Shown: positions 14,805-22,713 of the stretch, piece by piece
Layout of the letters: the number at the start of each line of letters is the position of its first letter
Position numbering within the stretch: position 1 is the stretch's first letter
DNA from: Syntrophaceae bacterium UBA6109
GTDB lineage: Bacteria > Desulfobacterota > Syntrophia > Syntrophales > UBA6109
DNA length: 31,900 nucleotides
Assembly (NCBI GenBank): GCA_002428445.1
Contig: DIWJ01000087.1
Coordinates: 1 to 31,900, forward strand
Reading direction: 5' to 3'
Position numbers and translations under genes: made by a program
The notes under the pieces: model-generated
What the model was told of the DNA's origin: nothing
Seen by the model: the letters and a program-made list of their open reading frames with translations, nothing else
Database searches by the model: none

Positions 14805-15854
14805 CTATTCCGGGGTCCCGTCGGGGGAGGTGGAACCGCTCAGCTGCCCGCAGGCCGCGAGGATGTCGCTTCCCTTGCTCGCCCGGAGGATCGCCGTGTA
14901 GTGGTGCTCGGCCAGAATCCGCTGGAAATCCAGGATTTCCCCTTCGGAAGGCGTCCGGTAGGGGGAGCCGGGGAATTCGTTGAAGGCGATGAGATTGAGC
15001 TTGCAGCGGATTCCCTTGAGGAGCCGCGCCAGCAGTGCTGCATCTTCCGGCGATGCATTCACGCCGGACATGAGGATGTATTCGAAGGTCAGCATCCTCC
15101 GGCCCGGCATCGGATAACGCCGGCAGGATTCGAGCAGCGACTTCAGCGGGTAGCGGCGGTTGACCGGCATGAGCTCGCTCCGCCGCCGGTCGTCGGGGGC
15201 GTTGAGAGAGATGGCCAGGTTGACGCAGATGTCCGCCCCCAGCCGTTCGATCAGGGGTGCGAGGCCGCAGGTGGAAAGGGTGACCTTCCGGCTGGAAAAA
15301 CCCAACCCGTGGTCCGATGTGATGATGCCGACCGCCTTGACGACGTTGTCGTAATTGTCAAGAGGTTCGCCCATCCCCATCAGGACGATGTTCTTGATCT
15401 CCGGCTCTTCCGTCGCCAGCGACTGCAGGGCCGTGATCTGGCCCGTGATCTCCGAGGGGAGCAGGTTCCGCTTCAATCCCTTCGTTCCCGTGCAGCAGAA
15501 CCGGCACCCCATCCGGCAGCCGGCCTGCGTAGAGACGCAGATCGTCCAGTGATGACGGCCCGGAATGAGGACGCTCTCGATATGCAGCCCGTCGCTGAGG
15601 CGGAAGAGAAATTTCTTCGTCGTGTCTTTCGCGGTTCGGGTCCGGACGATTTCGGGTCCCGCGAGGGTGGCGGCTTCTTTGAGATGAGACCGCAGTTCCT
15701 TGGAAAGCGTCGTCATCTCGTCGAAGGAAGCGGCCCTCTTCTGGTAGAGCCACTTCATGATCTGGCGGGCGCGATACTTCTCCTTGCCGAGCGAGGCGAT
15801 GAGGGCCTCGATTTCCTCGAGAGACAGATCCTTGAGATTTGGGCGCTTGTTCAT
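14805..15854 (-). CDS. rlmN: 23S rRNA/tRNA adenine-C2 methyltransferase RlmN
   Basis: The 349-residue product is a radical SAM methylase with the CxxxCxxC motif CRMGCRFC (C113, C117, C120). It also carries the two extra cysteines of the ping-pong methyl transfer: C106 in TICVSTQAGC and C335 near the C-terminus in ILAACGQL. Further RlmN marks are KFLFRLSDGLHIESVLIP, LMGMGEPLDNYDNV and LAISLNAPDD. It methylates C2 of an adenine in 23S rRNA (A2503 in E. coli numbering) and, in E. coli, some tRNAs. The ATG at 15854 is preferred; an in-frame TTG at 15878 is an alternative, and neither has a strong ribosome site. It is transcribed toward gntR but separated from it by a promoter region. Confidence 0.95.
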   Translation of the reverse strand: MNKRPNLKDLSLEEIEALIASLGKEKYRARQIMKWLYQKRAASFDEMTTLSKELRSHLKEAATLAGPEIVRTRTAKDTTKKFLFRLSDGLHIESVLIPGRHHWTICVSTQAGCRMGCRFCCTGTKGLKRNLLPSEITGQITALQSLATEEPEIKNIVLMGMGEPLDNYDNVVKAVGIITSDHGLGFSSRKVTLSTCGLAPLIERLGADICVNLAISLNAPDDRRRSELMPVNRRYPLKSLLESCRRYPMPGRRMLTFEYILMSGVNASPEDAALLARLLKGIRCKLNLIAFNEFPGSPYRTPSEGEILDFQRILAEHHYTAILRASKGSDILAACGQLSGSTSPDGTPE

Positions 15855-15963
15855 GCGGCGTGAGATATCGCTCGTCAATTGCCGTCGGGAGTCGCGCTGT
15901 TTGCGCCAAACGGCCGAGGGAGACGAAGATTATAGGATGGGGGTACAGAAAGCAATGAAAAAA

Positions 15964-16995
15964 TCATGGCGCCGCCTGGTTGGTTACGGCGTCCGCGAGC
16001 GGGAGAAAGGCCCCGGCTCCTCCTCCTTCACTGCGAAGCCGATCCAGCAGCCGGCACAATTCCCGTACCCCCCGCGGCTCGTTTCCATTTCCATGCACGA
16101 GGACGATGTCGCCGGGCTTTGCCGTCTCCCCTTTGCCCATCCACGCTCCGGCGCCGACGGGAAGGAGAGACCATTCCCGCAGGGTTTCGACGAGACGGCG
16201 GTCCGATACGAGACCGGGGAAGCGGAAGAATGGGGCGGGAACGAGGCCATGACGCAGAAGAATTTTTCCCGCCTCGAGGACCTCGAAAGAGAGGTTGGCG
16301 CCGGGCCGGAGGAGGAAATTCTTCTCCACAGGCGCCGACGGGTCGAAGGGGTGGGAGTAGGAATGGTTGATCCAGGTGAACCTCAGGCTGCCGGCGGTCG
16401 CGCGCCCGAGATCAACGAGCCAGCGGAAATCTTCCGGATGATTCTTTATCCAGAGGCCGCTGGCCGCAACGCCAACCGGCACGGGTGCTCCCGATCCAGT
16501 TGCAAAGCCGGCGATTTCCTGAAAGAGCCTCCGGTCCAGGGGTTTCTTGCTGGGGCAGAGGTCCACCGTGAGGAAATATCCCCGGGCCGGTCCTTCGGCC
16601 CGCAGGATTCCCGCATTCCGAAGCGGGTGCGGCGGGGCCGTGTACTTTGCCAGGGCCCGGGCAAAGGGCGTAGCGTCCCAGCGGCGGCCCGCCGCCGGTT
16701 TCCCCTTGATCGCCGGGCGGTTCACTTTTTCCACCTCCATGCGGACCGGGTCCATGACGAGGAGGTGCGGCGTCCCGTCTTCCCGGAACTGGCGCCAGGC
16801 GACGCGCACGGTTGCGTCGGACTCCAGGTAGGCATGGAAGCAGGGGCTGTAGTCGTCAATGGCGAGTGCGACGGAAGCCAAGGGCAAAAAGTACAGGAGC
16901 CCGGAGAGGAACACCAAAAAAGAGGAACGGCGGACCGTTCCTCTCGTGCGGATTACCGTGGATGCTGCGCCGGTTGCTCCCTCAGGCTCCCTCAT
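15964..16995 (-). CDS. Polysaccharide deacetylase-like (NodB-homology) secreted protein
   Basis: The 343-residue protein has a hydrophobic signal (about 24-45) ending SVALA. The rest shows weak but ordered NodB-fold motifs: FLTVDLCPS as the motif-1 strand with Asp, WINHSYSHPFDP as the metal-binding NHSxSH motif, and FFRFPGLVSD as the FRxP motif. A terminal DIVLVHGNGN strand resembles the last His motif. The family removes acetyl groups from cell-wall or exopolysaccharide sugars using a divalent metal. The ATG at 16995 lies inside the end of the LysM-NlpC/P60 gene (14-base overlap) after AAGGGA, so the two are coupled and probably work on the same wall. The long, non-hydrophobic first 20 residues leave the start uncertain. 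Confidence 0.72.
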   Translation of the reverse strand: MREPEGATGAASTVIRTRGTVRRSSFLVFLSGLLYFLPLASVALAIDDYSPCFHAYLESDATVRVAWRQFREDGTPHLLVMDPVRMEVEKVNRPAIKGKPAAGRRWDATPFARALAKYTAPPHPLRNAGILRAEGPARGYFLTVDLCPSKKPLDRRLFQEIAGFATGSGAPVPVGVAASGLWIKNHPEDFRWLVDLGRATAGSLRFTWINHSYSHPFDPSAPVEKNFLLRPGANLSFEVLEAGKILLRHGLVPAPFFRFPGLVSDRRLVETLREWSLLPVGAGAWMGKGETAKPGDIVLVHGNGNEPRGVRELCRLLDRLRSEGGGAGAFLPLADAVTNQAAP

Positions 16996-17896
16996 CGATT
17001 CCCTTGACGCGGATGGCCTTGATGAAACGCTTGTTGAAATAGGCGGAGTCGAGGCTGTTGATCGTCACCCGCTTTTCACGGGAGGAGGCGTGAATGAATT
17101 CGTTGTTGCCGATGTAGATGCCGACATGGCCGAAGGGCCGCCGCGTGTTGAAGAAGACGAGGTCGCCGGGGATGAGTTCGTCCCGTGAAACGGCCAGACC
17201 GACCCGGGACTGCTCGCGGGCCGTCCGGGGAAGGCTGATGTTGAAGAATTCGTAAATGTTCTTCACGAAGGCCGAGCAATCGATGCCGCGGACTGAAGAC
17301 CCGCCCAGGCGGTAGGGCGCTCCCAGAAAACCGCGCACGACGCGGACGAACAGTTGCTGCTCATCGGGATTCTGCCACCGGCCGAGGAGTTCCGCTGAAG
17401 CGGCTCCGCCGTTGCTTCCGGTCAGGTCCTCTGGCAGGAAATCGCCGTCGGTCCCTTCCTCTTCGACATCGACCTCTCCGGACACCGCCGCTTCCGCGGC
17501 CACGCCGGGGTCCTTCTTCTGCGGCGGGACAAAGAGGACGAGCTTCTGCCCGATGCGGAGCTTGCTGGACCGGATCTTGTTCAAGCTTCGGAGTTCGGTC
17601 AGGGAAAGCGAGTTCTTCTTTGCGATGCTGGAAAGGGTTTCGCCCTTTCGGACGACGTGGATCCGCTTCATCTCCTTAGAGGGGACGATCAGGACCTGTT
17701 GAGCTTTGAGGGAATCGCTGCCGAGTTCGTTGGCCGCCTTGAGGGCCTCGGGGCTGACGCCCAGACGTTTTGAAATTTTCTGGAGACTGTCACCGGGTTT
17801 GACGACATACTGCGGCTTCGCAAATCCTTCGGTCTGCAGACCGAATACGATGCACAGCGCCGCCAGTCCCATCCAGAGGAAAATCCGCCGTTTCAT
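16982..17896 (-). CDS. LysM-LysM-NlpC/P60 peptidoglycan hydrolase
   Basis: The 304-residue protein has a signal peptide (1-26), two LysM modules (about 29-72 and 79-123), a Gly/Glu-rich acidic linker (about 127-175) and an NlpC/P60 domain (about 183-300). The catalytic set is visible: C207 in RGIDCSAFV, H257 in FGHVGIYIG and H269 in EFIHASS. The enzyme would bind peptidoglycan through LysM and cut stem-peptide bonds in the periplasm. The ATG follows AGGAGGT, a near-perfect ribosome site. It overlaps the downstream deacetylase-like gene by 14 bases and is divergent from mtgA, giving a cell-wall remodelling neighbourhood. Confidence 0.93.
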   Translation of the reverse strand: MKRRIFLWMGLAALCIVFGLQTEGFAKPQYVVKPGDSLQKISKRLGVSPEALKAANELGSDSLKAQQVLIVPSKEMKRIHVVRKGETLSSIAKKNSLSLTELRSLNKIRSSKLRIGQKLVLFVPPQKKDPGVAAEAAVSGEVDVEEEGTDGDFLPEDLTGSNGGAASAELLGRWQNPDEQQLFVRVVRGFLGAPYRLGGSSVRGIDCSAFVKNIYEFFNISLPRTAREQSRVGLAVSRDELIPGDLVFFNTRRPFGHVGIYIGNNEFIHASSREKRVTINSLDSAYFNKRFIKAIRVKGIDEGA

Positions 17897-18089
17897 GGTG
17901 CCGTACCTCCTTTGACTTCAATCGGGGGTCGTACTACGAATGAACGGTGCACAGATTTCGGCCGGTGATCCTTCCCGATGAAGACGAGGGCTCCGGATAT
18001 CGCCCAACTCCGCCGGGAAAGCTCACCGGGGGCCCTTCTCCGGGGCTTCCCAGTGGATGAAAACTGCACACGAACAACTATCGCGACGA

Positions 18090-18118
18090 CTTTTATCGGA
18101 ATTTCCGGAAGATGTCAA
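18090..18118 (-). promoter_or_regulatory. Possible promoter for the NlpC/P60-deacetylase operon
   Basis: On the minus strand TTGACA (18118-18113) is followed after 17 bases by TAAAAG (18095-18090). It would give a leader of almost 190 bases before the start at 17896. The remainder of the 293-base gap to mtgA shows no other feature I can support, and no clear mtgA promoter. Confidence 0.4.
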
Positions 18119-18189
18119 AAGTTTTTCCCGCTCGTGGCGCGCTTTCCGCCTCTTCACAAGGCGGCTTCTTTGAGGTAAAGACAACGGCG

Positions 18190-19032
18190 ATGAAGAAGAT
18201 AAGACGGACCATTCTTTTTGTTCTCCTGTTTTTCCTGGCGGCATTTCTGCTCGAGGTGGGGAGGTTTTCCGTATACCCGAATGTAAGCCGCCTGAAAAAG
18301 GACAATCCGAAGAAGACGGCCTTCATGGACTTCAGGGAACGGGAGCGGCTGGCGGAGGGGAAGAGGGCGCGCCTCGTTCAATATTGGGTGCCGTTTGCGG
18401 GGATTTCTTCCTACGCCGTCAAGGCCGTGCTCGTCGCCGAAGACGACAAGTTCTGGTCCCACGAGGGATTCGATTTCGAAGCCATGCAAAAGGCCCTCGA
18501 AAAGGACATCCGCAAGAGAAATCTCCGGGCGGGCGGGAGTACGATCAGCCAGCAGCTTGCGAAAAATCTCTACCTGTCGCCGTCAAAGGATCCTGTCCGC
18601 AAACTCAAGGAAGCCATCCTTACCTGGCGGATCGAAAGGAATCTCTCCAAACGGCGGATCCTGGAGGTGTATCTCAACGTGGCGGAATGGGGAGACGGGA
18701 TTTTCGGCATCGAGGCGGCCGCCCGCCACTACTATGGGAAGAAGGCGGCGGAGCTTTCGGCCCGCGAGGCGGCGCGGCTTGCCGCCGTGCTGCCCAATCC
18801 GCGGCGTTGGAGCCCGACGGGGGATTCCCGCTACGTGGAAAACCGCGCCGACCACATTTACGGAATTCTGGTGAAGCGAGGAATCGTCGTGCCTGATTAC
18901 GAGGAGGTCATGGGCGAAACCGCGGCGAGCGAAAAGGGCTCGGACGGGACCGGCGGGGAGCAGCCGATCCGGCCCGGGCAGGATTCCACCGCCGGCGAGG
19001 ACGAACGCCGGCAGTCTGTGGAAGGACCCTGA
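18190..19032 (+). CDS. mtgA: Monofunctional peptidoglycan glycosyltransferase MtgA
   Basis: The 280-residue protein has one N-terminal membrane anchor (about 6-24) and a GT51 domain with its standard motifs. These are EDDKFWSHEGFD (84-95, catalytic Glu84), GGSTISQQLAKN (115-126) and RKLKEAILTWRIE followed by KRRILEVYLN. There is no transpeptidase domain, so it polymerises lipid II into glycan strands without cross-linking. The last 45 residues are a polar, low-complexity tail of Gly, Glu and Ser beyond the usual MtgA end. The ATG is chosen because the hydrophobic anchor begins right after it; GAGGTAAAG lies rather far upstream (about 14 bases). The frame is open further upstream without a ribosome site. 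Confidence 0.92.
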   Translation: MKKIRRTILFVLLFFLAAFLLEVGRFSVYPNVSRLKKDNPKKTAFMDFRERERLAEGKRARLVQYWVPFAGISSYAVKAVLVAEDDKFWSHEGFDFEAMQKALEKDIRKRNLRAGGSTISQQLAKNLYLSPSKDPVRKLKEAILTWRIERNLSKRRILEVYLNVAEWGDGIFGIEAAARHYYGKKAAELSAREAARLAAVLPNPRRWSPTGDSRYVENRADHIYGILVKRGIVVPDYEEVMGETAASEKGSDGTGGEQPIRPGQDSTAGEDERRQSVEGP

Positions 19033-19073
19033 AAGGAAAAGGCCGGTTCAACGGCAAGATCCGGCACTCGTTC

Positions 19074-20327
19074 CTACATCAGCTCCAGTGCGGCGGCCAT
19101 CGAAACGCCCCCGCCGCCGCAGAGGGTCGCGAGTCCCAGCGACTTGCCCCGCTTCTTCATGGCATGAAGCAACGTGACCATGATCCGGCAGCCCGTGGAA
19201 CCGACGGGATGTCCAAGACCCACTCCCGATCCGTTGACGTTCGTGATCTCCCGCTTCAGTTTCAGCTCCCGCTCACAACCCAGGTACTGGGCGGCGAAGG
19301 CCTCGTTGAGTTCGACCAGTTCGAAATCCGCGATCTGAAGACCCGAGCGCGCAGAGAGGTCGTGCACGGCGGGTACGGGGCTCAGGCCCATCACCGAGGG
19401 ATGGCATCCCCCCCGCCCGACGGCTCGGAAGCGGGCCAACGGCTGGAGACCCAGTTCCCGGGCCTTGTCGAGGGACATGATCACCATCGCGCTGGCCCCG
19501 TCGTTGATCCCGGAGGAGTTTCCGGCTGTGACTTTCCCGGTCCTGGGGACGAAGGCGGGCGGCAGCTTCACCAGGTCCTCCATCGTGAGCTTCGGCCGGT
19601 AGTGTTCATCCTTCTCGAAACGGACCGGCGGCTTGCCTTTTTTCTGGGGGATTTCGATCGGAACGATCTCCTCCCGGAAATCCCCCCCGATCGTCGCCCG
19701 CTCGACGTTGTTGTGGCTGCGCAGCGCGACCTCGTCGATCTCTTCCCGCGAGAGGTTATGCATCTGCGCGACCAGTTCCGCGGTGATGCCCATGATGTAA
19801 GGTTTTCCCTTGAACAACTCCAGAGGCATGCCCGACTTGACCGGGCCGTTTTCGGGACCGGGCAGCAGATGCGAACCGGCGTGCAGTGCGTGGATGATGT
19901 TGTCCACGAAGACCTGGTCCTGGAGCCGGCAGCCCCAGCGGGCGTTGGGAACCGAATAGGGAATGCCCGACATGTGCTCCATGCCGCCTGCCAGGATGAT
20001 GTCGGCCATCCCCGCCCGGATCATGGCCATGCCGGACAGGACCGCCTCCATGCCGGAGATGCACACGCGGTTGACGGTGACGGCCGTGACGGTGTCCGGG
20101 ATGCCGGCCATCAGGGCCGAGATGCGCGCGACGTTGAGCGCGTCCACGGGCTCCACGCAGCAGCCGAACCGGACGTCGTCGATCATGCCGGCGTCGATGC
20201 CGGCCCTCCGGACCGCTTCCTTCATGACGGCGCTGCCCAGCAGGGCGCAATTCAGGTCCCTCAATGTCCCGCCGAACTCCCCGATGGCGGTTCGGCACGC
20301 CGATACCACGACGACTTCTTTTGTCAT
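19074..20327 (-). CDS. Thiolase (acetyl-CoA acetyltransferase family)
   Basis: The 417-residue protein is a full-length thiolase. Cys89 in VNRVCISGME is the acyl-enzyme residue, LNEAFAAQYL holds the conserved NEAF segment, H373 lies in GLGHPVGSTG and Cys403 in LCGGGG. The enzyme either condenses two acetyl-CoA to acetoacetyl-CoA or splits 3-ketoacyl-CoA. CISGME and the GSGVGLGHPVGSTG variant differ from the commonest CGSG and GGAIALGHP forms, which points to a divergent branch rather than housekeeping AtoB. The ATG follows AAGGGGGAG. It is monocistronic with its own likely promoter at 20465-20493. Its end faces the mtgA end about 40 bases away. Confidence 0.9.
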   Translation of the reverse strand: MTKEVVVVSACRTAIGEFGGTLRDLNCALLGSAVMKEAVRRAGIDAGMIDDVRFGCCVEPVDALNVARISALMAGIPDTVTAVTVNRVCISGMEAVLSGMAMIRAGMADIILAGGMEHMSGIPYSVPNARWGCRLQDQVFVDNIIHALHAGSHLLPGPENGPVKSGMPLELFKGKPYIMGITAELVAQMHNLSREEIDEVALRSHNNVERATIGGDFREEIVPIEIPQKKGKPPVRFEKDEHYRPKLTMEDLVKLPPAFVPRTGKVTAGNSSGINDGASAMVIMSLDKARELGLQPLARFRAVGRGGCHPSVMGLSPVPAVHDLSARSGLQIADFELVELNEAFAAQYLGCERELKLKREITNVNGSGVGLGHPVGSTGCRIMVTLLHAMKKRGKSLGLATLCGGGGVSMAAALELM

Positions 20328-20464
20328 AGCACTCCCCCTTCACGCAGCATGAACCGATGGCGGAAAGAACGTCGAGGCCGTGAAATGCCTCTTCCCCGAT
20401 CGCAGATGATCTTCTGCCGACCGACAAACCCGGCAGATGGGTGTCTTTGCGGCAGCTTGACGGA

Positions 20465-20493
20465 TGTAAAACACCTCTTAACTCTCCTGTCAA
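20465..20493 (-). promoter_or_regulatory. Candidate promoter for the thiolase gene
   Basis: Minus-strand TTGACA (20493-20488) is followed after 17 bases by TTTACA (20470-20465), a weak -10. The leader would be about 130 bases. It is back to back with the stronger hemerythrin promoter in the 362-base divergent gap. Confidence 0.4.
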
Positions 20494-20565
20494 GACGAGA
20501 AAGCCGCGCATCCTGAGCGGCGAACCGCCGTTCTTCTTCCTTGCCGGAAGGAGATTTTCTGCCCT

Positions 20566-20593
20566 TTGACATCGCAACCATTGTCGCTATACT
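20566..20593 (+). promoter_or_regulatory. Strong sigma-70-type promoter for the hemerythrin gene
   Basis: TTGACA (20566-20571) and TATACT (20588-20593) are separated by 16 bases. Both boxes match consensus at five or six positions. The leader is about 90 bases before the ATG at 20690. Confidence 0.65.
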
Positions 20594-20689
20594 GAGATAC
20601 ACAGTCTGGGGCCGGTTTTGTTCACAGAGAATAAGTTTGTCGAATGGGACTTGCCTCGAAAATATGTGGACGGAAAGGGAGGAGAGACC

Positions 20690-21232
20690 ATGCAGGCGAG
20701 GGGACCGCTCATGATTGAGCACCGCTTGATCGAAAAGATGATCGCGATTCTCCGGCGGGCGCTGGTGCAGATCGAAAGGGACGGGAACGTTGACCCGTTG
20801 TTTATCGATGCTTCCGTGGATTTCATCCGCATGTATGCCGACCGCACCCACCACGGGAAGGAAGAGGAGATCATGTTCCGCGATCTTAAGCGGAAAGCGA
20901 TGAACGAAAAGGACCGGCGGCTCATGGAGGAGCTGATCGCGGAACACGTGCTGGGGAGGAAGACCACGAAAGAACTGGTCGAAGCCAACGCCCGCTATCG
21001 CCGGGGCGATGCGGCGGCCCTGTCGGTTGTCGCCGAGAAACTCCGGACACTGGCCGATTTCTACCCGCGGCACATTGAGAAGGAAGACAAGATCTTCTTC
21101 CCGGCATGCAGGGCTTATATGACGGAAGAGGAAGACCGGGCCATGCTCGCCGAATTTTTTGAATTCGACCGGATGATGATCCATGAGAAATATCAGGCCG
21201 TCGTAACGGTCCTGGGCGCGGACCGGCCGTGA
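20690..21232 (+). CDS. Hemerythrin HHE domain protein
   Basis: The 180-residue cytosolic protein is a four-helix HHE-type hemerythrin-like domain. Candidate di-iron ligands are H11 (MIEHRLIE), H54/H55 with E58 (THHGKEEE), H86 (IAEHVLG) and H128 with E132 (YPRHIEKEDKIFFP). The spacing fits DUF438/YtfE-like HHE proteins more than the classical oxygen-carrying bacteriohemerythrins. Roles in this group include nitric-oxide or oxygen response and iron handling; which applies here is not visible. The ATG follows GGGAGGAGAG. The frame is open upstream to a TTG, but that region holds the promoter leader. It is convergent with a cyclase gene that also carries a hemerythrin domain. Confidence 0.88.
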   Translation: MQARGPLMIEHRLIEKMIAILRRALVQIERDGNVDPLFIDASVDFIRMYADRTHHGKEEEIMFRDLKRKAMNEKDRRLMEELIAEHVLGRKTTKELVEANARYRRGDAAALSVVAEKLRTLADFYPRHIEKEDKIFFPACRAYMTEEEDRAMLAEFFEFDRMMIHEKYQAVVTVLGADRP

Positions 21233-21305
21233 AAGGATGGAATCCGGCGCTGCAAGAGCACGGCGATGCGCCGGGGGGCCGCCGTCGATACGACGGAGGA
21301 TGAAC

Positions 21306-22610
21306 TCAGCAAGAGGTGTTCCGCTGTTTCATGAACCGGCCGAAGTGGCGATCTTCCCTGGATGTGTGACTCACCAGCCAGTCGACGACGAGGATCTGCA
21401 TTCGAAACATGAAATAGAGCCTGTTCTTCTTCAGCGCCGCGATTTCTTTCTTTAACTTGCGGAAGTATTTTTCGAATCGTTCGTGCTGCATCTTCTGTGT
21501 CCCATAAAAGGGATACCCGCACTGCAGCATGCAATCTTCCTCGGTCTTGAAGTGCGTGCCGACGTAGCTGTCGAGGAAGGCCAATGCTTCGCCGATGTCT
21601 TTCTGCCGCCGCCCCCCCCGCACGGATTCCAGCAGTTCGGCGGTCAGCCGGAACAACTCCTCGTGCTGACCGTCGATGACCGGCTGGCCGATCCTGAAGT
21701 CGTCGGTCCACCGGATCGTCTGATCCGCCTCTCCCGTCCCCTCATGAATGCCGTCTTTCATGAAGCGGCGGCATCGTTCGAGATAGATGCGGGCCGGGAC
21801 ATCCTCCGGGTTCATGCGGAGACACCGGCGCAGGAGAACCTCCGCCTTCGGAATCTGACGGAAGTGATAGTGGGCCAGCGCATCCTCGAAGATTTCCCGC
21901 GAATTCTTCTTCGCTTTCCTGATGGCGGGAGGGTCCAAATCGAATACCTCATAGATGGACTGCGGCTGGATCTTCCCCTTGACCCGCACGCGGTCGATGA
22001 ACCGGATGTGGTACCGCGACGGCCGCTTGAGGCTGTACAGCGTGTGCTCGCTGATGAGGATGGCCGTTCCATAGATCTTGGTCATGGATTCAATGCGGGC
22101 CGCCAGGTTGACGGCATCGCTGATGACGGTGCCTTCCATCCGGCTTGTCCCGCCGATCGTCCCAAGCATCATGAGGCCTGTGTTGAGTCCGATACCGATG
22201 GCGATCGGCTTGCCGCCGGCTCTTTCCCTCTGCCTGTTGAAGCTCCGTAGACGGCGCAGCGTGTCGAGGGCGCTGTCCAGGGCGTCATCGGCTGCCGTGG
22301 GGAAGAGGGCCATGATCGCGTCGCCGACGTACTTGTCGATGATGCCGTGGTGGCGGCCGATGGCGGGCTCCATCTCCCGCAGATAGGAGTTGAGAAAAAG
22401 AAAATTCTCCTGCGGAGTCATCGTTTCGGAAAGGGTGGTGAAATCGCGGATATCGGAGAAGAAGATCGTCATCGTCTTTTCCACCTGGTCCCCGAGCTCC
22501 ACGTCCGTGATGCTTTTCTTCTCGAGCAGGCTCAGAAACTGGTGGGGAACGAAGCGATCGTAGGCCTTCAGGATTTTCTTGTTGGAGCGGTCTTTGCGGA
22601 TTTCCGCCAT
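21306..22610 (-). CDS. Class III nucleotide cyclase fused to a C-terminal bacteriohemerythrin domain
   Basis: The 434-residue protein has a class III cyclase domain (about 40-225). It shows FFSDIRDFT with metal Asp53, KYVGDAIMALF with Lys93 and Asp97, and SDAVNLAARIES with Asp165, Asn168 and Arg172; Lys93 and Asp165 are the adenine-selecting pair, so cAMP is the expected product. Residues about 235-285 look like TPR helices. Residues about 298-432 are a bacteriohemerythrin: H316, H353, E357, H376, H415 and D420 align with six of the seven usual iron ligands, but the His expected at 372 is Gln. No membrane segment is present, so it is a cytosolic enzyme presumably controlled by O2, NO or redox state at the iron site. 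The ATG follows GAGGGAGAT. Confidence 0.9.
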   Translation of the reverse strand: MAEIRKDRSNKKILKAYDRFVPHQFLSLLEKKSITDVELGDQVEKTMTIFFSDIRDFTTLSETMTPQENFLFLNSYLREMEPAIGRHHGIIDKYVGDAIMALFPTAADDALDSALDTLRRLRSFNRQRERAGGKPIAIGIGLNTGLMMLGTIGGTSRMEGTVISDAVNLAARIESMTKIYGTAILISEHTLYSLKRPSRYHIRFIDRVRVKGKIQPQSIYEVFDLDPPAIRKAKKNSREIFEDALAHYHFRQIPKAEVLLRRCLRMNPEDVPARIYLERCRRFMKDGIHEGTGEADQTIRWTDDFRIGQPVIDGQHEELFRLTAELLESVRGGRRQKDIGEALAFLDSYVGTHFKTEEDCMLQCGYPFYGTQKMQHERFEKYFRKLKKEIAALKKNRLYFMFRMQILVVDWLVSHTSREDRHFGRFMKQRNTSC

Positions 22611-22658
22611 ATCTCCCTCGCTTGCGGGGCAGAACGAAAGATGTACGTGCCGTTCGCC

Positions 22659-22694
22659 CTCCGGCAGCTTCTTCTATCACAAAGCCTGCCGGAG
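22659..22694 (+). promoter_or_regulatory. Inverted repeat just upstream of dpaL
   Basis: CTCCGGCAG (22659-22667) and CTGCCGGAG (22686-22694) are perfect nine-base arms, extended inward by CTT/AAG with one bulge. The right arm ends three bases before the dpaL ribosome site AAGGAGGA. It lies in the 103-base gap between two divergent genes, so it may be a leader hairpin for dpaL or an operator for both. Confidence 0.45.
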
Positions 22695-22713
22695 AGGAAG
22701 GAGGATAAAAAAT

